Origin: Arthrobacter pascens
Lineage (GTDB): Bacteria; Actinomycetota; Actinomycetes; Actinomycetales; Micrococcaceae
Assembly (NCBI RefSeq): GCF_030816475.1
Contig: NZ_JAUSXF010000001.1
Coordinates: 2,914,001-2,978,000, forward strand
Direction: 5' to 3'
DNA: 64,000 nt
The translations under genes and the position numbers were made by a program. Positions 46,904-56,399 of the stretch are shown in pieces (within the stretch, counting starts at the first letter, position 1; each line of letters begins with the position of its first letter). The notes below the pieces were generated by a model. The model ran no database searches and was not told the origin of the DNA. It was given only the letters and a program-made list of their open reading frames with translations.

Positions 46904-46909
46904 TAGGCT
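46904..46909 (+). promoter_or_regulatory. -10 box of leaderless maf promoter
   Basis: TAGGCT, six bases, then GTG at 46916. It lies 18 bases beyond the palindromic element. Confidence 0.55.
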
Positions 46910-46915
46910 GGAGCC

Positions 46916-47563
46916 GTGACCCGTCTTATTCTCGCCTCCCAGTCCCCCGCCCGCACCAAGCTCCTGGCAGACGCGGGCATCAGCCACTCCGTCCTGGTCT
47001 CGGACGTGGACGAGGATGCCGTCCAAGCCCGGTACGGCATCACGGATCCGCACGATACCGCGCTGCTGCTGGCACGGGCCAAGGCGGAGGCCGTGGCGGC
47101 CCTGCCGGAAGCGGAGGGTGCGCTGGTGCTCGGCTGCGACTCCGTCTTTGAGTTCGCCGGCGAGGCACACGGCAAGCCGTACACGGCAGGCGTCGCACGG
47201 GAACGGATCCTCAGGATGAGCGGAAACACCGGTGTACTGCATACCGGGCACTGGCTGGTGGACTGCCGTGACACAACGCCCGACGACGACACCACGGCCC
47301 CGGGGTCCGGCGCCACCCTCGGGGCAGTCGCCTCAGCCGAAGTCCACTTCACGGAGATCGAATCCGACGAAATAGACGCGTATATCGCCACCGGCGAGCC
47401 GCTGCACTGTGCCGGATCCTTCACAATCGACGGCCTGGGCGGTGCGTTCATCCGGAAGGTGGACGGCGACCCGCACGCCGTCGTCGGCCTGTCCATCTCC
47501 ACGCTGCGCACTCTTCTGGCCCACGCAAACGTGCGCATCACGGAGCTTTGGCCTGCCCGGTAA
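46916..47563 (+). CDS. maf: Maf family nucleoside triphosphate pyrophosphatase
   Basis: A 215-residue Maf/HAM1-like enzyme that hydrolyses modified or canonical NTPs to monophosphates. N-terminus LILASQSPARTKLLADAGI is the phosphate-binding signature (S-x-S-x-x-R), followed by VLVSDVDED, VLGCDSVFEFAGEAHGKP and the C-terminal CAGSFTIDGLGGAFI and NVVGLS-like HAVVGLSISTL. An insert of about 15 residues rich in Asp/Thr (TTPDDDTTAPGSG) is longer than in Bacillus Maf. It precedes the carboxylase alpha gene, a common actinobacterial order. Confidence 0.92.
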   Translation: MTRLILASQSPARTKLLADAGISHSVLVSDVDEDAVQARYGITDPHDTALLLARAKAEAVAALPEAEGALVLGCDSVFEFAGEAHGKPYTAGVARERILRMSGNTGVLHTGHWLVDCRDTTPDDDTTAPGSGATLGAVASAEVHFTEIESDEIDAYIATGEPLHCAGSFTIDGLGGAFIRKVDGDPHAVVGLSISTLRTLLAHANVRITELWPAR

Positions 47564-47661
47564 ATGAACCGATTTCGGGCCACTTGTAGCATCCCTACAA
47601 AGCCTTGGCCGTTTACACGCGGAATCCGCAAGTAATATCGGCCGAACCCACAAAATCGCGC

Positions 47662-47667
47662 TAGGCT
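47662..47667 (+). promoter_or_regulatory. Candidate -10 box for the carboxylase alpha gene
   Basis: TAGGCT, 24 bases upstream of the TTG start. Unlike the leaderless genes nearby, this one has an AAGGAGA ribosome site in the short leader. Confidence 0.45.
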
Positions 47668-47691
47668 CCCTCAAGGAAAGAAGGAGACACC

Positions 47692-49509
47692 TTGTCAGCA
47701 AATTTGGAGCAGTCCGCTAGTCCCGTGCAGTCGAACCTCACAAAGGTGCTGATCGCCAACCGTGGCGAAATCGCAGTGCGGATCATCCGTGCAGCACGTG
47801 ATGAAGGCATTGCCTCCGTGGCTGTCTACGCGGATCCGGACCGGGACGCGCTGCATGTCCGCCTTGCTGACGAGGCCTACTCCCTGGGCGGCAACACCGC
47901 AGCCGAGTCCTACCTGGTCATGGACAAGATCATCGATGCGGCACGCCAGTCCGGCGCGGACGCGATCCACCCCGGCTATGGCTTCCTGGCTGAAAACGCC
48001 CAGTTCGCCGCCAAGGTTATCGAAGCCGGCATCACCTGGATCGGGCCCTCCCCCGATGCCATCTCTGCCCTCGGTGACAAGGTCCAGGCCCGGCACATCG
48101 CCGAGAAGGTGGGCGCACCGCAGGTCCCCGGCACCGCCGACCCCGTACAGTCCGCCGAGGAGATCCTCGAATTCGTCGACAAGTACGGGCTCCCGGTCGC
48201 CATCAAAGCTGCCTTCGGCGGTGGCGGCCGCGGCATCAAGGTGGCCCGCAGCCGCGAGGAAATCCCTGAACTGTTCGAATCCGCCGTGCGCGAGGCGACT
48301 GCTGCGTTCGGCCGCGGCGAGTGCTTCATCGAACGCTTCCTGGACGCGCCCCGGCACGTGGAAACCCAGTGCCTCGCCGACGCGTACGGCAACGTTGTGG
48401 TGGTCTCCACGCGCGACTGCTCGCTCCAGCGCCGCAACCAGAAGCTCGTCGAGGAGGCGCCGGCTCCGTTCCTCACCGAGGAACAGAACCGCCGGCTGTA
48501 CGAGTCCTCCAAGGCCATCCTCAAGGAGGCCGGCTACCTGGGCGCAGGCACCTGCGAATTCCTGGTCGGCCAGGACGGCACCATCTCCTTCCTGGAGGTC
48601 AACACCAGGCTCCAGGTGGAGCACTGCGTGTCCGAGGAAGTCACAGGCATCGACCTGGTCCGCGAGCAGTTCCGCCTGGCCCGTGGCGAGAAGCTTGGCT
48701 ACGACGATCCCGAGGTGCGCGGGCACTCGATCGAATTCCGTATCACCGGTGAGGACCCGGGCCGTAATTTCATGCCTGCACCAGGCACACTTCGTGTCCT
48801 GAAGAACCCGACCGGTCCCGGAATCCGCATCGACTCCGGCGTCGAGCAGGGTGACGTCATCAGCGGAAACTTCGACTCCATGCTGTCCAAGCTCATCGTG
48901 ACCGGCGCCAGCCGGCGGCAGGCCCTTCAGCGCGCCCGCCGTGCCCTGGAGGAAATGGTCGTGGAGGGCATTCCCACGGTCATCCCCTTCGACCTCGACG
49001 TCGTCTCGAATCCCGCCTTCGCGCCGGAGGAGGGGCCGTTCACGATCCACACCCGGTGGATTGAAACCGAATACGTCAACAACCTTCCCGCCTGGATTCC
49101 GGACGGAGCCGGACAGGAAGCGGACGACGCCGGGTCCCGGCAGCGTGTAGTCGTTGAAGTCGGCGGCAAGCGCCTCGAGGTGGTACTGCCCGCATCCCTC
49201 GGCTCGCTCGGGTCCGGTTCCGGCGCCGCTGCAACGAAGTCCGGAAAGGCCAAAAAGCGCTCACGCTCGGGAGGTCCCGCGGCCGCAGCAACCGGTGACG
49301 CCCTCACCTCACCCATGCAGGGCACCATCGTGAAGGTGGCCGTCGCCGACGGCGATATCGTCTCCGAAGGCGACCTCGTGGTGGTGCTTGAGGCGATGAA
49401 GATGGAACAGCCACTCACCGCCCACCGCTCCGGTACCATCACCGGACTCAGCGCACAGGCCGGTGAGACGGTCTCGGCCGGCGCCGTCATCGCCACCATC
49501 GAAGACTAG
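47692..49509 (+). CDS. Acetyl/propionyl-CoA carboxylase alpha subunit (biotin carboxylase + BCCP)
   Basis: A 605-residue fusion that carboxylates its own biotin with bicarbonate and ATP. Biotin carboxylase (about 15-465): [63 protein letters not shown], and a C-terminal BC domain. A linker rich in Gly, Ser and Lys follows. The C-terminal biotinyl domain has the acceptor Lys about 570 in EAMKME. The partner beta and epsilon subunits lie at 36.3-38.1 kb and the ligase at 34.1 kb. Start is TTG at 47692, supported by AAGGAGA four to five bases upstream. Confidence 0.95.
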   Translation: MSANLEQSASPVQSNLTKVLIANRGEIAVRIIRAARDEGIASVAVYADPDRDALHVRLADEAYSLGGNTAAESYLVMDKIIDAARQSGADAIHPGYGFLAENAQFAAKVIEAGITWIGPSPDAISALGDKVQARHIAEKVGAPQVPGTADPVQSAEEILEFVDKYGLPVAIKAAFGGGGRGIKVARSREEIPELFESAVREATAAFGRGECFIERFLDAPRHVETQCLADAYGNVVVVSTRDCSLQRRNQKLVEEAPAPFLTEEQNRRLYESSKAILKEAGYLGAGTCEFLVGQDGTISFLEVNTRLQVEHCVSEEVTGIDLVREQFRLARGEKLGYDDPEVRGHSIEFRITGEDPGRNFMPAPGTLRVLKNPTGPGIRIDSGVEQGDVISGNFDSMLSKLIVTGASRRQALQRARRALEEMVVEGIPTVIPFDLDVVSNPAFAPEEGPFTIHTRWIETEYVNNLPAWIPDGAGQEADDAGSRQRVVVEVGGKRLEVVLPASLGSLGSGSGAAATKSGKAKKRSRSGGPAAAATGDALTSPMQGTIVKVAVADGDIVSEGDLVVVLEAMKMEQPLTAHRSGTITGLSAQAGETVSAGAVIATIED

Positions 49510-49528
49510 CTAGCCCGGAGGGGGACCA

Positions 49529-49969
49529 ATGCTCGCACCAAGTTTCACAGAAGAAGTAGACCGCTACCACCTGGCAGTTCCGGAAATCACCCGGGGAAAT
49601 CCCGGCCCCGTCAAGGAACTGTATTCCCGGCTCGACGACGTCACACTTGCTAACCCGTTCGGCGGCATCGCCCGCGGCTGGGCGCAGGTTGAGGCCAGGC
49701 TCGACCAGGCGTCCCGGCACTATCACGAGGGCGAGATGCTTGGGTTCGACACCGTCACGTCCTACACTGCCCGCGACACGGCCTACCTCGTCGAGACCGA
49801 GCATTTCCGCGCCCGCCTGGATGGCGCCGCGGCCCCGGAGGAGTTCGCGCTCCGCGTGACCAGCATCTTCCGGCGCGAAGAGGGTTACTGGAAGCTGGTC
49901 CACCGGCACGCGGATCCGGCGGCGCAGCCGCAGTCGCGGCGGTCCCTGGCAGCAGCCGCCGCCGTCTGA
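49529..49969 (+). CDS. SnoaL/NTF2-like domain protein
   Basis: A 146-residue single-domain protein with the cone-shaped NTF2 fold: PGPVKELYSRLDDVTLANPFGGIARGWAQV at the front and FALRVTSIFRREEGYWKLVHRHAD at the end, the typical DUF4440/SnoaL closing strand. GGAGG-like ribosome site directly upstream; 19 bases after the carboxylase alpha stop, so probably co-transcribed. Function not known; such proteins can be enzymes or ligand carriers. The tail is Ala/Ser-rich and disordered. Confidence 0.8.
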   Translation: MLAPSFTEEVDRYHLAVPEITRGNPGPVKELYSRLDDVTLANPFGGIARGWAQVEARLDQASRHYHEGEMLGFDTVTSYTARDTAYLVETEHFRARLDGAAAPEEFALRVTSIFRREEGYWKLVHRHADPAAQPQSRRSLAAAAAV

Positions 49970-50043
49970 CCGCGGCTGCCGTTCCGGGTCCCTCAGGCCC
50001 CGCCCACTGGCACATCACCCGGGGGCGCAGGCAGACTTAGCCT

Positions 50044-50775
50044 GTGAAGCCTTTCCTGCTCCTGGCGTCCCGGGCCGAAGACACCGCCGCCGAGGATGAG
50101 TACGCCGCCTACCTGAGGTACGGCGGCCTGGCCCCGGCGCAGCTGCGGCGCATCAGGCTGGAGGCCGCTCCCCTGCCCGAGTTGAAGCTGTCTGACTATT
50201 CCGGGGTGATCGTTGGCGGCAGCCCCTTCACTTCCAGTGACCCCGACGAGCAGAAAAGCGCTGTCCAGCACCGGGTGGAAGGTGAGCTGTCCGGCCTGCT
50301 GGACCGCCTCGTGGCCGCTGACTTTCCGTTCCTGGGTGCCTGCTACGGCGTGGGCACGCTCGGCACCCACCAGGGCGCAGTCATCGACAGGACGTTCGGA
50401 GAACCGCTGGGCGGAGTGGAGATTGAACTGACGGAGGCCGGGCTCGCCGATCCGCTGCTGCGCGGCATGCCCCGCCGCTTCACCGCCTTCACCGGACACA
50501 AGGAGGCGTGCACGTCGCTGCCTGCCCACGCGGTGCTGCTGGCAACATCCAAGGCCTGTCCTGTCCAGATGTTCCGGATCAAGGAGAACCTGTATGCGAC
50601 CCAGTTCCACCCAGAACTGGACGTGGAGGGCCTCGTGACCCGGATCGACATCTACCGCCATGCCGGGTATTTTCCGCCGGAGTCCGCCGAGGAACTCATG
50701 GAGAAGGCCCGGCAGTTCACGGTCACGGAGCCCACCAACATCCTGAAGAATTTCGTGGCCAAGTACGGCAGCTGA
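50044..50775 (+). CDS. Class I glutamine amidotransferase-like protein
   Basis: A 243-residue stand-alone class I glutamine amidotransferase related to GMP-synthase-type domains. Catalytic Cys in PFLGACYGVGTLG (about 101), His/Glu in ATQFHPELD (about 183-186), and the oxyanion region VIVGGSPFTSS. It would take ammonia from glutamine or hydrolyse a gamma-glutamyl compound; no synthase partner is adjacent. The GTG start at 50044 directly follows TAGCCT; CAGACT six bases upstream could be the -10 of a leaderless message. Confidence 0.88.
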   Translation: MKPFLLLASRAEDTAAEDEYAAYLRYGGLAPAQLRRIRLEAAPLPELKLSDYSGVIVGGSPFTSSDPDEQKSAVQHRVEGELSGLLDRLVAADFPFLGACYGVGTLGTHQGAVIDRTFGEPLGGVEIELTEAGLADPLLRGMPRRFTAFTGHKEACTSLPAHAVLLATSKACPVQMFRIKENLYATQFHPELDVEGLVTRIDIYRHAGYFPPESAEELMEKARQFTVTEPTNILKNFVAKYGS

Positions 50776-50793
50776 ACGTCCTTCCCGGTTCGA

Positions 50794-50799
50794 TACTGT
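50794..50799 (+). promoter_or_regulatory. -10 box of leaderless promoter before the methyltransferase remnant
   Basis: TACTGT, six bases, then ATG at 50806. The element is intact although the gene it served is cut off. Confidence 0.45.
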
Positions 50800-50805
50800 G
50801 GCGGG

Positions 50806-50961
50806 ATGGACGCGTGGAAGAACCTGGCTGAAGCCTACGACTCATCGTTCGGCCGGCTGTGCGCCGGAACGATAGACGCTCCACTGACTGTCCGGACCGG
50901 ACTTTACAGGACCGGCCTTTACCGGCGGCACGGACGCAGCAATGCCCGCCGTGCTCCCTGA
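50806..50961 (+). pseudogene. Truncated class I SAM methyltransferase (N-terminal remnant)
   Basis: A 51-codon ORF. The first 24 residues, MDAWKNLAEAYDSSFGRLCA and GTID, read like the start of actinobacterial SAM-dependent methyltransferases (W..LA..YD.SF..LCAGTI). The remaining codons do not fit the family and run into the terminator hairpin. The SAM-binding and catalytic parts are gone, so this is probably a deletion remnant that kept its promoter. The similarity is short; it may still be translated. Confidence 0.5.
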
Positions 50962-50985
50962 ACACCAGGGAGCACGGCGGGCATT
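50941..50985. terminator. Two-way terminator hairpin between the + genes and the MHS transporter
   Basis: Perfect 20-base arms, 50941-50960 and 50966-50985, with a 5-base loop. It lies between converging genes (remnant on the plus strand, transporter on the minus strand), 21 bases beyond the transporter stop, and ends in ATT/AAT rather than a long U-run. Confidence 0.8.
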
Positions 50986-51005
50986 GCGGTCAGCGGGCTG
51001 GAACG

Positions 51006-52418
51006 TCAGGCGACGTTGTTCTCGTAGTCCAGGTCCCGGGTTTCCTTGCTCACGAACAGGGCGATGAGCGTCAGCACGGCCATGACGCTCAGATAGACGC
51101 CTACCAGCACGGGGCTGCCCTTGGCCGATTCCCACAGCCACACGGCGATGAAAGGTGCCACTGCCGCGCCCAGGATGCTGGACACGTTGTAGCTGACAGC
51201 GGATCCGGTGTACCGGACGTTGGTGGGAAACAGCTCGGGCAGCAGTGCACCCATGGGCCCGAACGTCAGACCCATCAGGGAGAAACCGATGATCAGCAGG
51301 GCCATGGTGCCGGCAAACCCGCCGCTGAACAGCGGGACGAAGAGCAAGCCGAAGGCAAAGATGCCCGCCGTCACGGCGATCAGCATCTTCCGGCGGCCGT
51401 ACTTCTCCGCCAGGGGGCCCGAGACCAGGGTGAAGATACCGAAGAATACGACGCCGGCAATCAGCATCCAGAGGAAATCGTTGCGGGTGTAGCCCAGGCC
51501 CGGGACGAACGCCGCGGCGGCCGCCTCCGTCATCGGCTTGCCGGTCTTCTCGGCGGCTGCCTTGGCGGCGTCGAGGCTCGAGGCGCGGGTGCCGTAGGTC
51601 AGCGTGAACGTCGTCATCAGGTAGAAGAGCACATAGGTGGCGAGCATGATGAACGTGCCCAGGATGAGCTGGCGCCAGCTGGTCTTGAAGACCCGGCCAA
51701 GGGGCAGTTTGGCCACCTCGTTGGATTCGAGCACCTTGGTGAACGCCGGCGTTTCGATCAGCTTGAGGCGGACGTAGAGGCCGATGATGACCATGACGGC
51801 GCTGAGCAGGAACGGGATGCGCCAGCCCCAGTCCGCGAAGGCGTCGGCGGAGAGGGCATAGCTGAAGACCAGGAAGATCACGTTGGCGATGATGAAGCCG
51901 ATGGGAGCGCCCAGCTGCGGGAACGTGCCGTAGATTGCCCTCTTGTTTGCGGGCGCGTTCTCGGTGGCCAGGAGGGCTGCGCCGCTCCATTCGCCGCCGA
52001 GGGCCAGGCCCTGGGCGAAGCGCATGACCACCAGCAGTGCCGGAGCCCAGAATCCCCAGCCGGGAACGAGGGCGGTGGGCAGGCAGCCGATCAGGAAGGT
52101 GGCAATACCCATGGTCAGCAGCGAGGCCACCAGCGTCCCCTTGCGGCCGAACTTGTCCCCGAAGTGGCCGAAGACGATGGAACCAAGGGGACGGGCAATG
52201 AAGGCGACGCCGAAGACGGCGAAGGAGCTCAGCAGCTGGGTGGTTTCATTCTGGCCCGGAAAGAACAGCCGGGGAAACACCAGGACGGCCGCGGTGGCGT
52301 AGACGTAGAAGTCGTAGAACTCGACGGTGGTGCCGATCAGGCTGGCAACAATCACGCGTCCGCGCGAGTTCACCGCCTTGGCGGAGCCTGGCTCCGCCGA
52401 GGTTTCAATGGATGACAT
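51006..52418 (-). CDS. MHS-type major facilitator transporter
   Basis: A 470-residue metabolite:H+ symporter of the MFS (ProP/ShiA/CitA-like) with about 12 helices. Markers: IGTTVEFYDFYVYATAAVLVFPRLFF in helix 1, RPLGSIVFGHFGDKFGRKGTL (the GHFGDRxGRK motif between helices 2 and 3), and RFAQGLALGGEWSGAALLATEN. The substrate is probably an organic acid, osmolyte or aromatic acid; not determinable. I start at ATG 52418 (MSSIETSAEP), after an AAAGCGG site; the frame is open 12 codons further. Confidence 0.92.
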   Translation of the reverse strand: MSSIETSAEPGSAKAVNSRGRVIVASLIGTTVEFYDFYVYATAAVLVFPRLFFPGQNETTQLLSSFAVFGVAFIARPLGSIVFGHFGDKFGRKGTLVASLLTMGIATFLIGCLPTALVPGWGFWAPALLVVMRFAQGLALGGEWSGAALLATENAPANKRAIYGTFPQLGAPIGFIIANVIFLVFSYALSADAFADWGWRIPFLLSAVMVIIGLYVRLKLIETPAFTKVLESNEVAKLPLGRVFKTSWRQLILGTFIMLATYVLFYLMTTFTLTYGTRASSLDAAKAAAEKTGKPMTEAAAAAFVPGLGYTRNDFLWMLIAGVVFFGIFTLVSGPLAEKYGRRKMLIAVTAGIFAFGLLFVPLFSGGFAGTMALLIIGFSLMGLTFGPMGALLPELFPTNVRYTGSAVSYNVSSILGAAVAPFIAVWLWESAKGSPVLVGVYLSVMAVLTLIALFVSKETRDLDYENNVA

Positions 52419-52595
52419 GTATGTCCGCTTTCGTGAAGTCCGGCGGACACGCACTGCCGTGCCCGGGAACGATAGTTAGGGTTCAATATTAGTTCCGGCC
52501 GTCCAGTGAATGGACAAAAGGTCCGGCATGCGGACCAGTGCGCTCCGTCTCATTTTCGGTTCCTCACGCCGTCCCGGAGCCTCCGATAGGCAAAT

Positions 52596-52633
52596 GTCAC
52601 AGCGCGTTAACAAACAGCGACAGTCCGCGAAAC
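52596..52633 (+). promoter_or_regulatory. GlnR-like box upstream of narK
   Basis: GTCAC (52596) - 6 bases - TTAAC (52607) - 6 bases - poor third box (52618) - 6 bases - GAAAC (52629), the 11-base register of actinobacterial GlnR sites (GTNAC-N6-GAAAC repeated). The first and last boxes match well, the second partly. It sits over the -35 zone, fitting nitrogen-limited activation of nitrate assimilation. Confidence 0.45.
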
Positions 52634-52643
52634 GCGCCTTCTC

Positions 52644-52649
52644 TACCGT
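52644..52649 (+). promoter_or_regulatory. Candidate -10 box of the nitrate assimilation operon
   Basis: TACCGT, 11 bases downstream of the GlnR-like box. It would give a leader of about 26 bases carrying the strong AAAGGAGGT ribosome site of narK. Confidence 0.45.
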
Positions 52650-52681
52650 GGAAGGACAACAACCCCCAAAGGAGGTACACC

Positions 52682-54157
52682 GTGACTGTTGACCGCACCG
52701 CAGATGCCGGCGCCGGCAATTCCGTAGATCTTGCAGCCGAACCGTTGCACGGAAGCGTGTCAGAATCCGCCAGTGCCCGGCCGGGCTCAGCCCGTACAAC
52801 CGATGCCCCCGCCCTTGAATTCCGCCCAGGCCGCTGGATCGCCAACTGGGACGCAGAGAACAAGGAGCAGTGGGAATCCGCCGGACGCTCCATCGCCCGC
52901 CGCAACCTGAACTGGTCCATCTTTGCCGAGTTCCTCGGCTTCGTGGTCTGGCAGCTCTGGTCCATCGTCGTGGTTCAGCTGCCCGGGGCCGGCTTCAAGT
53001 TCGACACGAACCAGATTTTCTGGCTGATCTCCATGCCGAGCCTGGTTGGCGCAACCCTCCGCATCCCATACACCTTCATGGTTCCGCGCTTCGGCGGACG
53101 GAACTGGACCATCGTGTCCGCCCTGCTCCTCCTGATCCCCTCCATCGGGCTGGCGCTCTGCGTCTCCAACCCGGGAACCCCGTTCGGCGTCATGCTGCTC
53201 GTGGCGGCCCTGGCCGGCTTCGGCGGCGGCAACTTCGCCAGCTCCATGGCCAACATCACCTTCTTCTACCCGGCCCGCGAGAAGGGCTGGGCCCTGGGCC
53301 TGAACGCCGCCGGCGGCAACATGGGTGCGGCCGTTTCACAGCTCGCCGTCCCCATCGCTATCACCCTGCTGGCCGCGGGCTCCGTCAACCTGCCCATGGC
53401 AGGCTGGATGTGGGTCCCCTTGATCCTGATCGCCGCTTTCGGCGCCTACAAGTACATGGACAACCTCTCCAGCGCCAAGGGGGATGTTGCCGGTTCGGTG
53501 GCTGCACTCAAAGAACCCCACCTGTGGATCATGGCCCTGCTGTACATCGGCACCTTCGGCTCCTTCATCGGCTTCGCCGGCGTGTTCCCCAAGCTCATCA
53601 AGGACTACTTCCCGGCGTTCTCCTCCATCGGAGTGGGCACCGTGGCGCTGTCCCTGGCCTTCCTGGGTCCGCTGGTCGGTTCCCTCGCCCGCCCCTACGG
53701 CGGACGGATGGCTGACCGCATGGGCGGCGCCCGCATGACCGTGGCAGCCTTCGCTTCCATGGCTGTCATCACCCTCACCATGATCTGGACCCTTCCGCTG
53801 AAGAACTTCTGGCTCTTCCTGGTCCTGTTCCTGATGCTCTTCACCGCCAGCGGCTTCGGCAACGGTGCAACGTACCGTATGATCCCCATCATCTTCGCCA
53901 CCTCCAGCCGGGCAGCAAAGGCAGGTGCAAGCACCGTGGCCACCCAGCGGCTCGCTTCCTCGGCCCTCGGCCTGATCTCGGCGATCGGCGCCTACGGCGG
54001 CTTCGTCATCCCGCAGGTACTGAACGCCTCCAACACCGCCAGCGGATCCTACACTCCGGCGTTCTACGGTTTCGTCGGGGCCTACGTCCTGATGCTGGTT
54101 GTCTGCTGGGCCTTCTACATCCGCAACGCCAACCGAAATGCGATGGGACACGTCTAA
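52682..54157 (+). CDS. narK: Nitrate/nitrite transporter, NarK family
   Basis: A 491-residue MFS transporter bringing nitrate in for assimilation. A hydrophilic N-terminus of about 65 residues precedes 12 helices. Two nitrate-signature regions are visible: AGFGGGNFASSMANITFFYP and ASGFGNGATYRMIPIIFA; the substrate Arg follows helix 2 (ATLRIPYTFMVPRFGGRNW). Start at GTG 52682 is fixed by AAAGGAGGT six bases upstream; upstream in-frame codons have no family sequence. The next gene starts one base after the stop. A GlnR-like box precedes it. Confidence 0.93.
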   Translation: MTVDRTADAGAGNSVDLAAEPLHGSVSESASARPGSARTTDAPALEFRPGRWIANWDAENKEQWESAGRSIARRNLNWSIFAEFLGFVVWQLWSIVVVQLPGAGFKFDTNQIFWLISMPSLVGATLRIPYTFMVPRFGGRNWTIVSALLLLIPSIGLALCVSNPGTPFGVMLLVAALAGFGGGNFASSMANITFFYPAREKGWALGLNAAGGNMGAAVSQLAVPIAITLLAAGSVNLPMAGWMWVPLILIAAFGAYKYMDNLSSAKGDVAGSVAALKEPHLWIMALLYIGTFGSFIGFAGVFPKLIKDYFPAFSSIGVGTVALSLAFLGPLVGSLARPYGGRMADRMGGARMTVAAFASMAVITLTMIWTLPLKNFWLFLVLFLMLFTASGFGNGATYRMIPIIFATSSRAAKAGASTVATQRLASSALGLISAIGAYGGFVIPQVLNASNTASGSYTPAFYGFVGAYVLMLVVCWAFYIRNANRNAMGHV

Positions 54158-54158
54158 C

Positions 54159-56399
54159 ATGACCAAAAGCGCCGACACGCACTGCCCTTACTGCGCCCTG
54201 CAGTGCGCCATGACGCTCAAGTCTCCAGCGGTTCTGACCCCGGCTTCCCAGCCGGGGTCAGTTCCCGTGCCGGCGGAACCCGCCGGAAAGAGCCCTGCCC
54301 TGAACGCGCCGCTCCTGGCGGCGCCTCTCACAGTCAGCGGGCGGGATTTCCCCACCAACCGCGGCGGCCTCTGCCGCAAGGGCTGGACCTCGGCCACCCT
54401 CCTGAACCACCCCGGCCGGGTCACCGAACCGCTCCTGAAGGGTCTGGACGGAATCCACCGGCCCATCGGCTGGGACCAGGCCCTGGCCCTGGTCACCACC
54501 GCAGTCAAGGACACCCGCGCGAAGTACGGGGCGGACGCCGTCGGAGTCTTCGGCGGCGGCGGCCTCACCAACGAAAAGGCCTACATGCTGGGCAAATTCG
54601 CCCGCCTGGCCCTGGGCACGTCCCGGATCGACTACAACGGCCGGTTCTGCATGTCCTCCGCTGCGGCCGCCGGGATGCGCGCCTTCGGCGTTGACCGCGG
54701 ACTCCCCTTCCCGCTTGCGGACCTGGACAATGCCAGCACCATCATGATGCTCGGCTCCAATGTCGCAGAGACCATGCCTCCCTTTGTGCAGCACCTCAAG
54801 GGCGCCCGCGACGCCGGCGGGCTGATCATCGTCGATCCCCGCCGTTCCGCAACCGCCGCCTTCACGTCCGACGGCGGCGGCATCCACCTGCAGCCCCAGC
54901 CCGGCACGGACCTCACCCTCCTGCTGGGACTGTCCCACGTGGTGGTCCACGAAAACCTGGCCGACACCCGCTTCATCGAAGAGCGCACCTCCGGCTACGA
55001 GGCCGTGGTCCGCAGCGTGAACTCCTTCTGGCCCGAGCGGGTACAGTCCCTCACCGGTGTCCCCGCGGAGCTCATCCGCGAAGCCGCCAGGAGGCTGGCC
55101 GACGGCGCCCGCAAAGGCGGCAGCTACATCCTCACCGGCCGCGGCGTGGAGCAGCACGTGGACGGCACGGACACGGCCACCGCCGCCATCAACCTCAGCC
55201 TCCTGCTCGGCCTGCCCGGCTCGGGCCGCAGCGGCTACGGCACACTCACCGGCCAGGGCAACGGCCAGGGCGGCCGCGAACATGGCCAGAAGGCGGACCA
55301 GCTTCCGGGCTACCGCAAAATCACCGACCCCGCCGCCCGCGCCCACATGGCCGGCGTCTGGGGCGTCCCGGAAGAGACCATTCCCGGGCCCGGCCTGCCC
55401 GCCGTGCAGCTCCTGAAGTCGCTCGGCCAGCCCGACGGCGTCCGGTGCTTCCTCGTGCACGCCTCCAACATCGCGGTCGCCTCCCCCGACGCCAACTCCG
55501 TCATCGACGGGCTCCGCAGCCTGGACTTCCTGGTGGTCTGCGATTTCTTCATGTCCGAGACGGCAGCCGAGGCCGACCTCGTCCTGCCAGTGCTCCAATG
55601 GGCCGAGGAGGAAGGCACACTGACCAACCTTGAGGGCCGGGTCCTGCGCCGCCGTCGCGCCCTGCAGCCTCCGGCCGGTGCGCGCAGTGAGCTCTGGATC
55701 ATGGCGCGGCTGGCGGAAGCCCTGGAGGCCCCGTCCACTTACAGCGAGGACCCGGAGACGGTGTTTGAGGAGCTGCGCCTCGCCTCAGCGGGCGGCCTGG
55801 CTGACTACTCGGGGATCGACTACGCGATGCTGGACCGCGGCGAAGCGGCCTACTGGCCGTACCCGGCCGGCAGCACCGGTACCCCCCGGCTCTTTCTGGA
55901 CTCCTTTGCCCACGCCCACGGCAAGGCGGTGATGACACCGGTGACGCCCCGCCGCCGTCGGACTCCTGCCGCCAACCCCGACTCAGGCGCCACCACCATG
56001 ACCCTCATCACCGGCCGCCTCATGGAGCACTACCAGTCCGGCGCGCAGACCCGGCGTGTGGCGGAGCTGCTTGCCACCCGGCCGGAGGCCACGCTGCAGA
56101 TCCACCCCGCCGCCGCGGCGGGAGTGGGCATCACCGAGGGTTCCTTCGTATCGGTGGCCAACGAGCGCGGCGAGGTGGTCTGCCGGGCAGAGCTCAGCAC
56201 TGCCATACGCCCCGAAACAGTCTTCCTGCCCTTCCACTTCCCTGAGCTCGAAAGCGCCAACCGCCTGACGGAAGCCGCCACGGACCCCATCTCCGGGATG
56301 CCCGAATTCAAGTTCAACAAGGTGTGGGTGCGGCTGGCCGCGAACCCAGTCCTGGATTCGCCCCGGAACAGCATTCTTCAGACGACGGAGGCCTCATGA
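54159..56399 (+). CDS. Assimilatory nitrate reductase catalytic subunit (molybdopterin)
   Basis: A 746-residue molybdopterin oxidoreductase reducing nitrate to nitrite in the cytoplasm. Iron-sulfur ligands: Cys9, Cys12 and Cys16 in HCPYCALQC, and Cys72 in GGLCRKGW. The Mo-bis-MGD regions are NGRFCMSSAAAAG, GSNVAETMP, LTGRGVEQHVDGTDTATAA, TGQGNGQGGREHGQ and the C-terminal TGRLMEHYQSGAQTRRV, typical of NasA/NasC. There is a roughly 55-residue Pro-rich insert between the third and fourth Cys. No Tat signal is present. It starts one base after the narK stop; its TGA overlaps the ATG of the electron-transfer subunit. Confidence 0.92.
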   Translation: MTKSADTHCPYCALQCAMTLKSPAVLTPASQPGSVPVPAEPAGKSPALNAPLLAAPLTVSGRDFPTNRGGLCRKGWTSATLLNHPGRVTEPLLKGLDGIHRPIGWDQALALVTTAVKDTRAKYGADAVGVFGGGGLTNEKAYMLGKFARLALGTSRIDYNGRFCMSSAAAAGMRAFGVDRGLPFPLADLDNASTIMMLGSNVAETMPPFVQHLKGARDAGGLIIVDPRRSATAAFTSDGGGIHLQPQPGTDLTLLLGLSHVVVHENLADTRFIEERTSGYEAVVRSVNSFWPERVQSLTGVPAELIREAARRLADGARKGGSYILTGRGVEQHVDGTDTATAAINLSLLLGLPGSGRSGYGTLTGQGNGQGGREHGQKADQLPGYRKITDPAARAHMAGVWGVPEETIPGPGLPAVQLLKSLGQPDGVRCFLVHASNIAVASPDANSVIDGLRSLDFLVVCDFFMSETAAEADLVLPVLQWAEEEGTLTNLEGRVLRRRRALQPPAGARSELWIMARLAEALEAPSTYSEDPETVFEELRLASAGGLADYSGIDYAMLDRGEAAYWPYPAGSTGTPRLFLDSFAHAHGKAVMTPVTPRRRRTPAANPDSGATTMTLITGRLMEHYQSGAQTRRVAELLATRPEATLQIHPAAAAGVGITEGSFVSVANERGEVVCRAELSTAIRPETVFLPFHFPELESANRLTEAATDPISGMPEFKFNKVWVRLAANPVLDSPRNSILQTTEAS

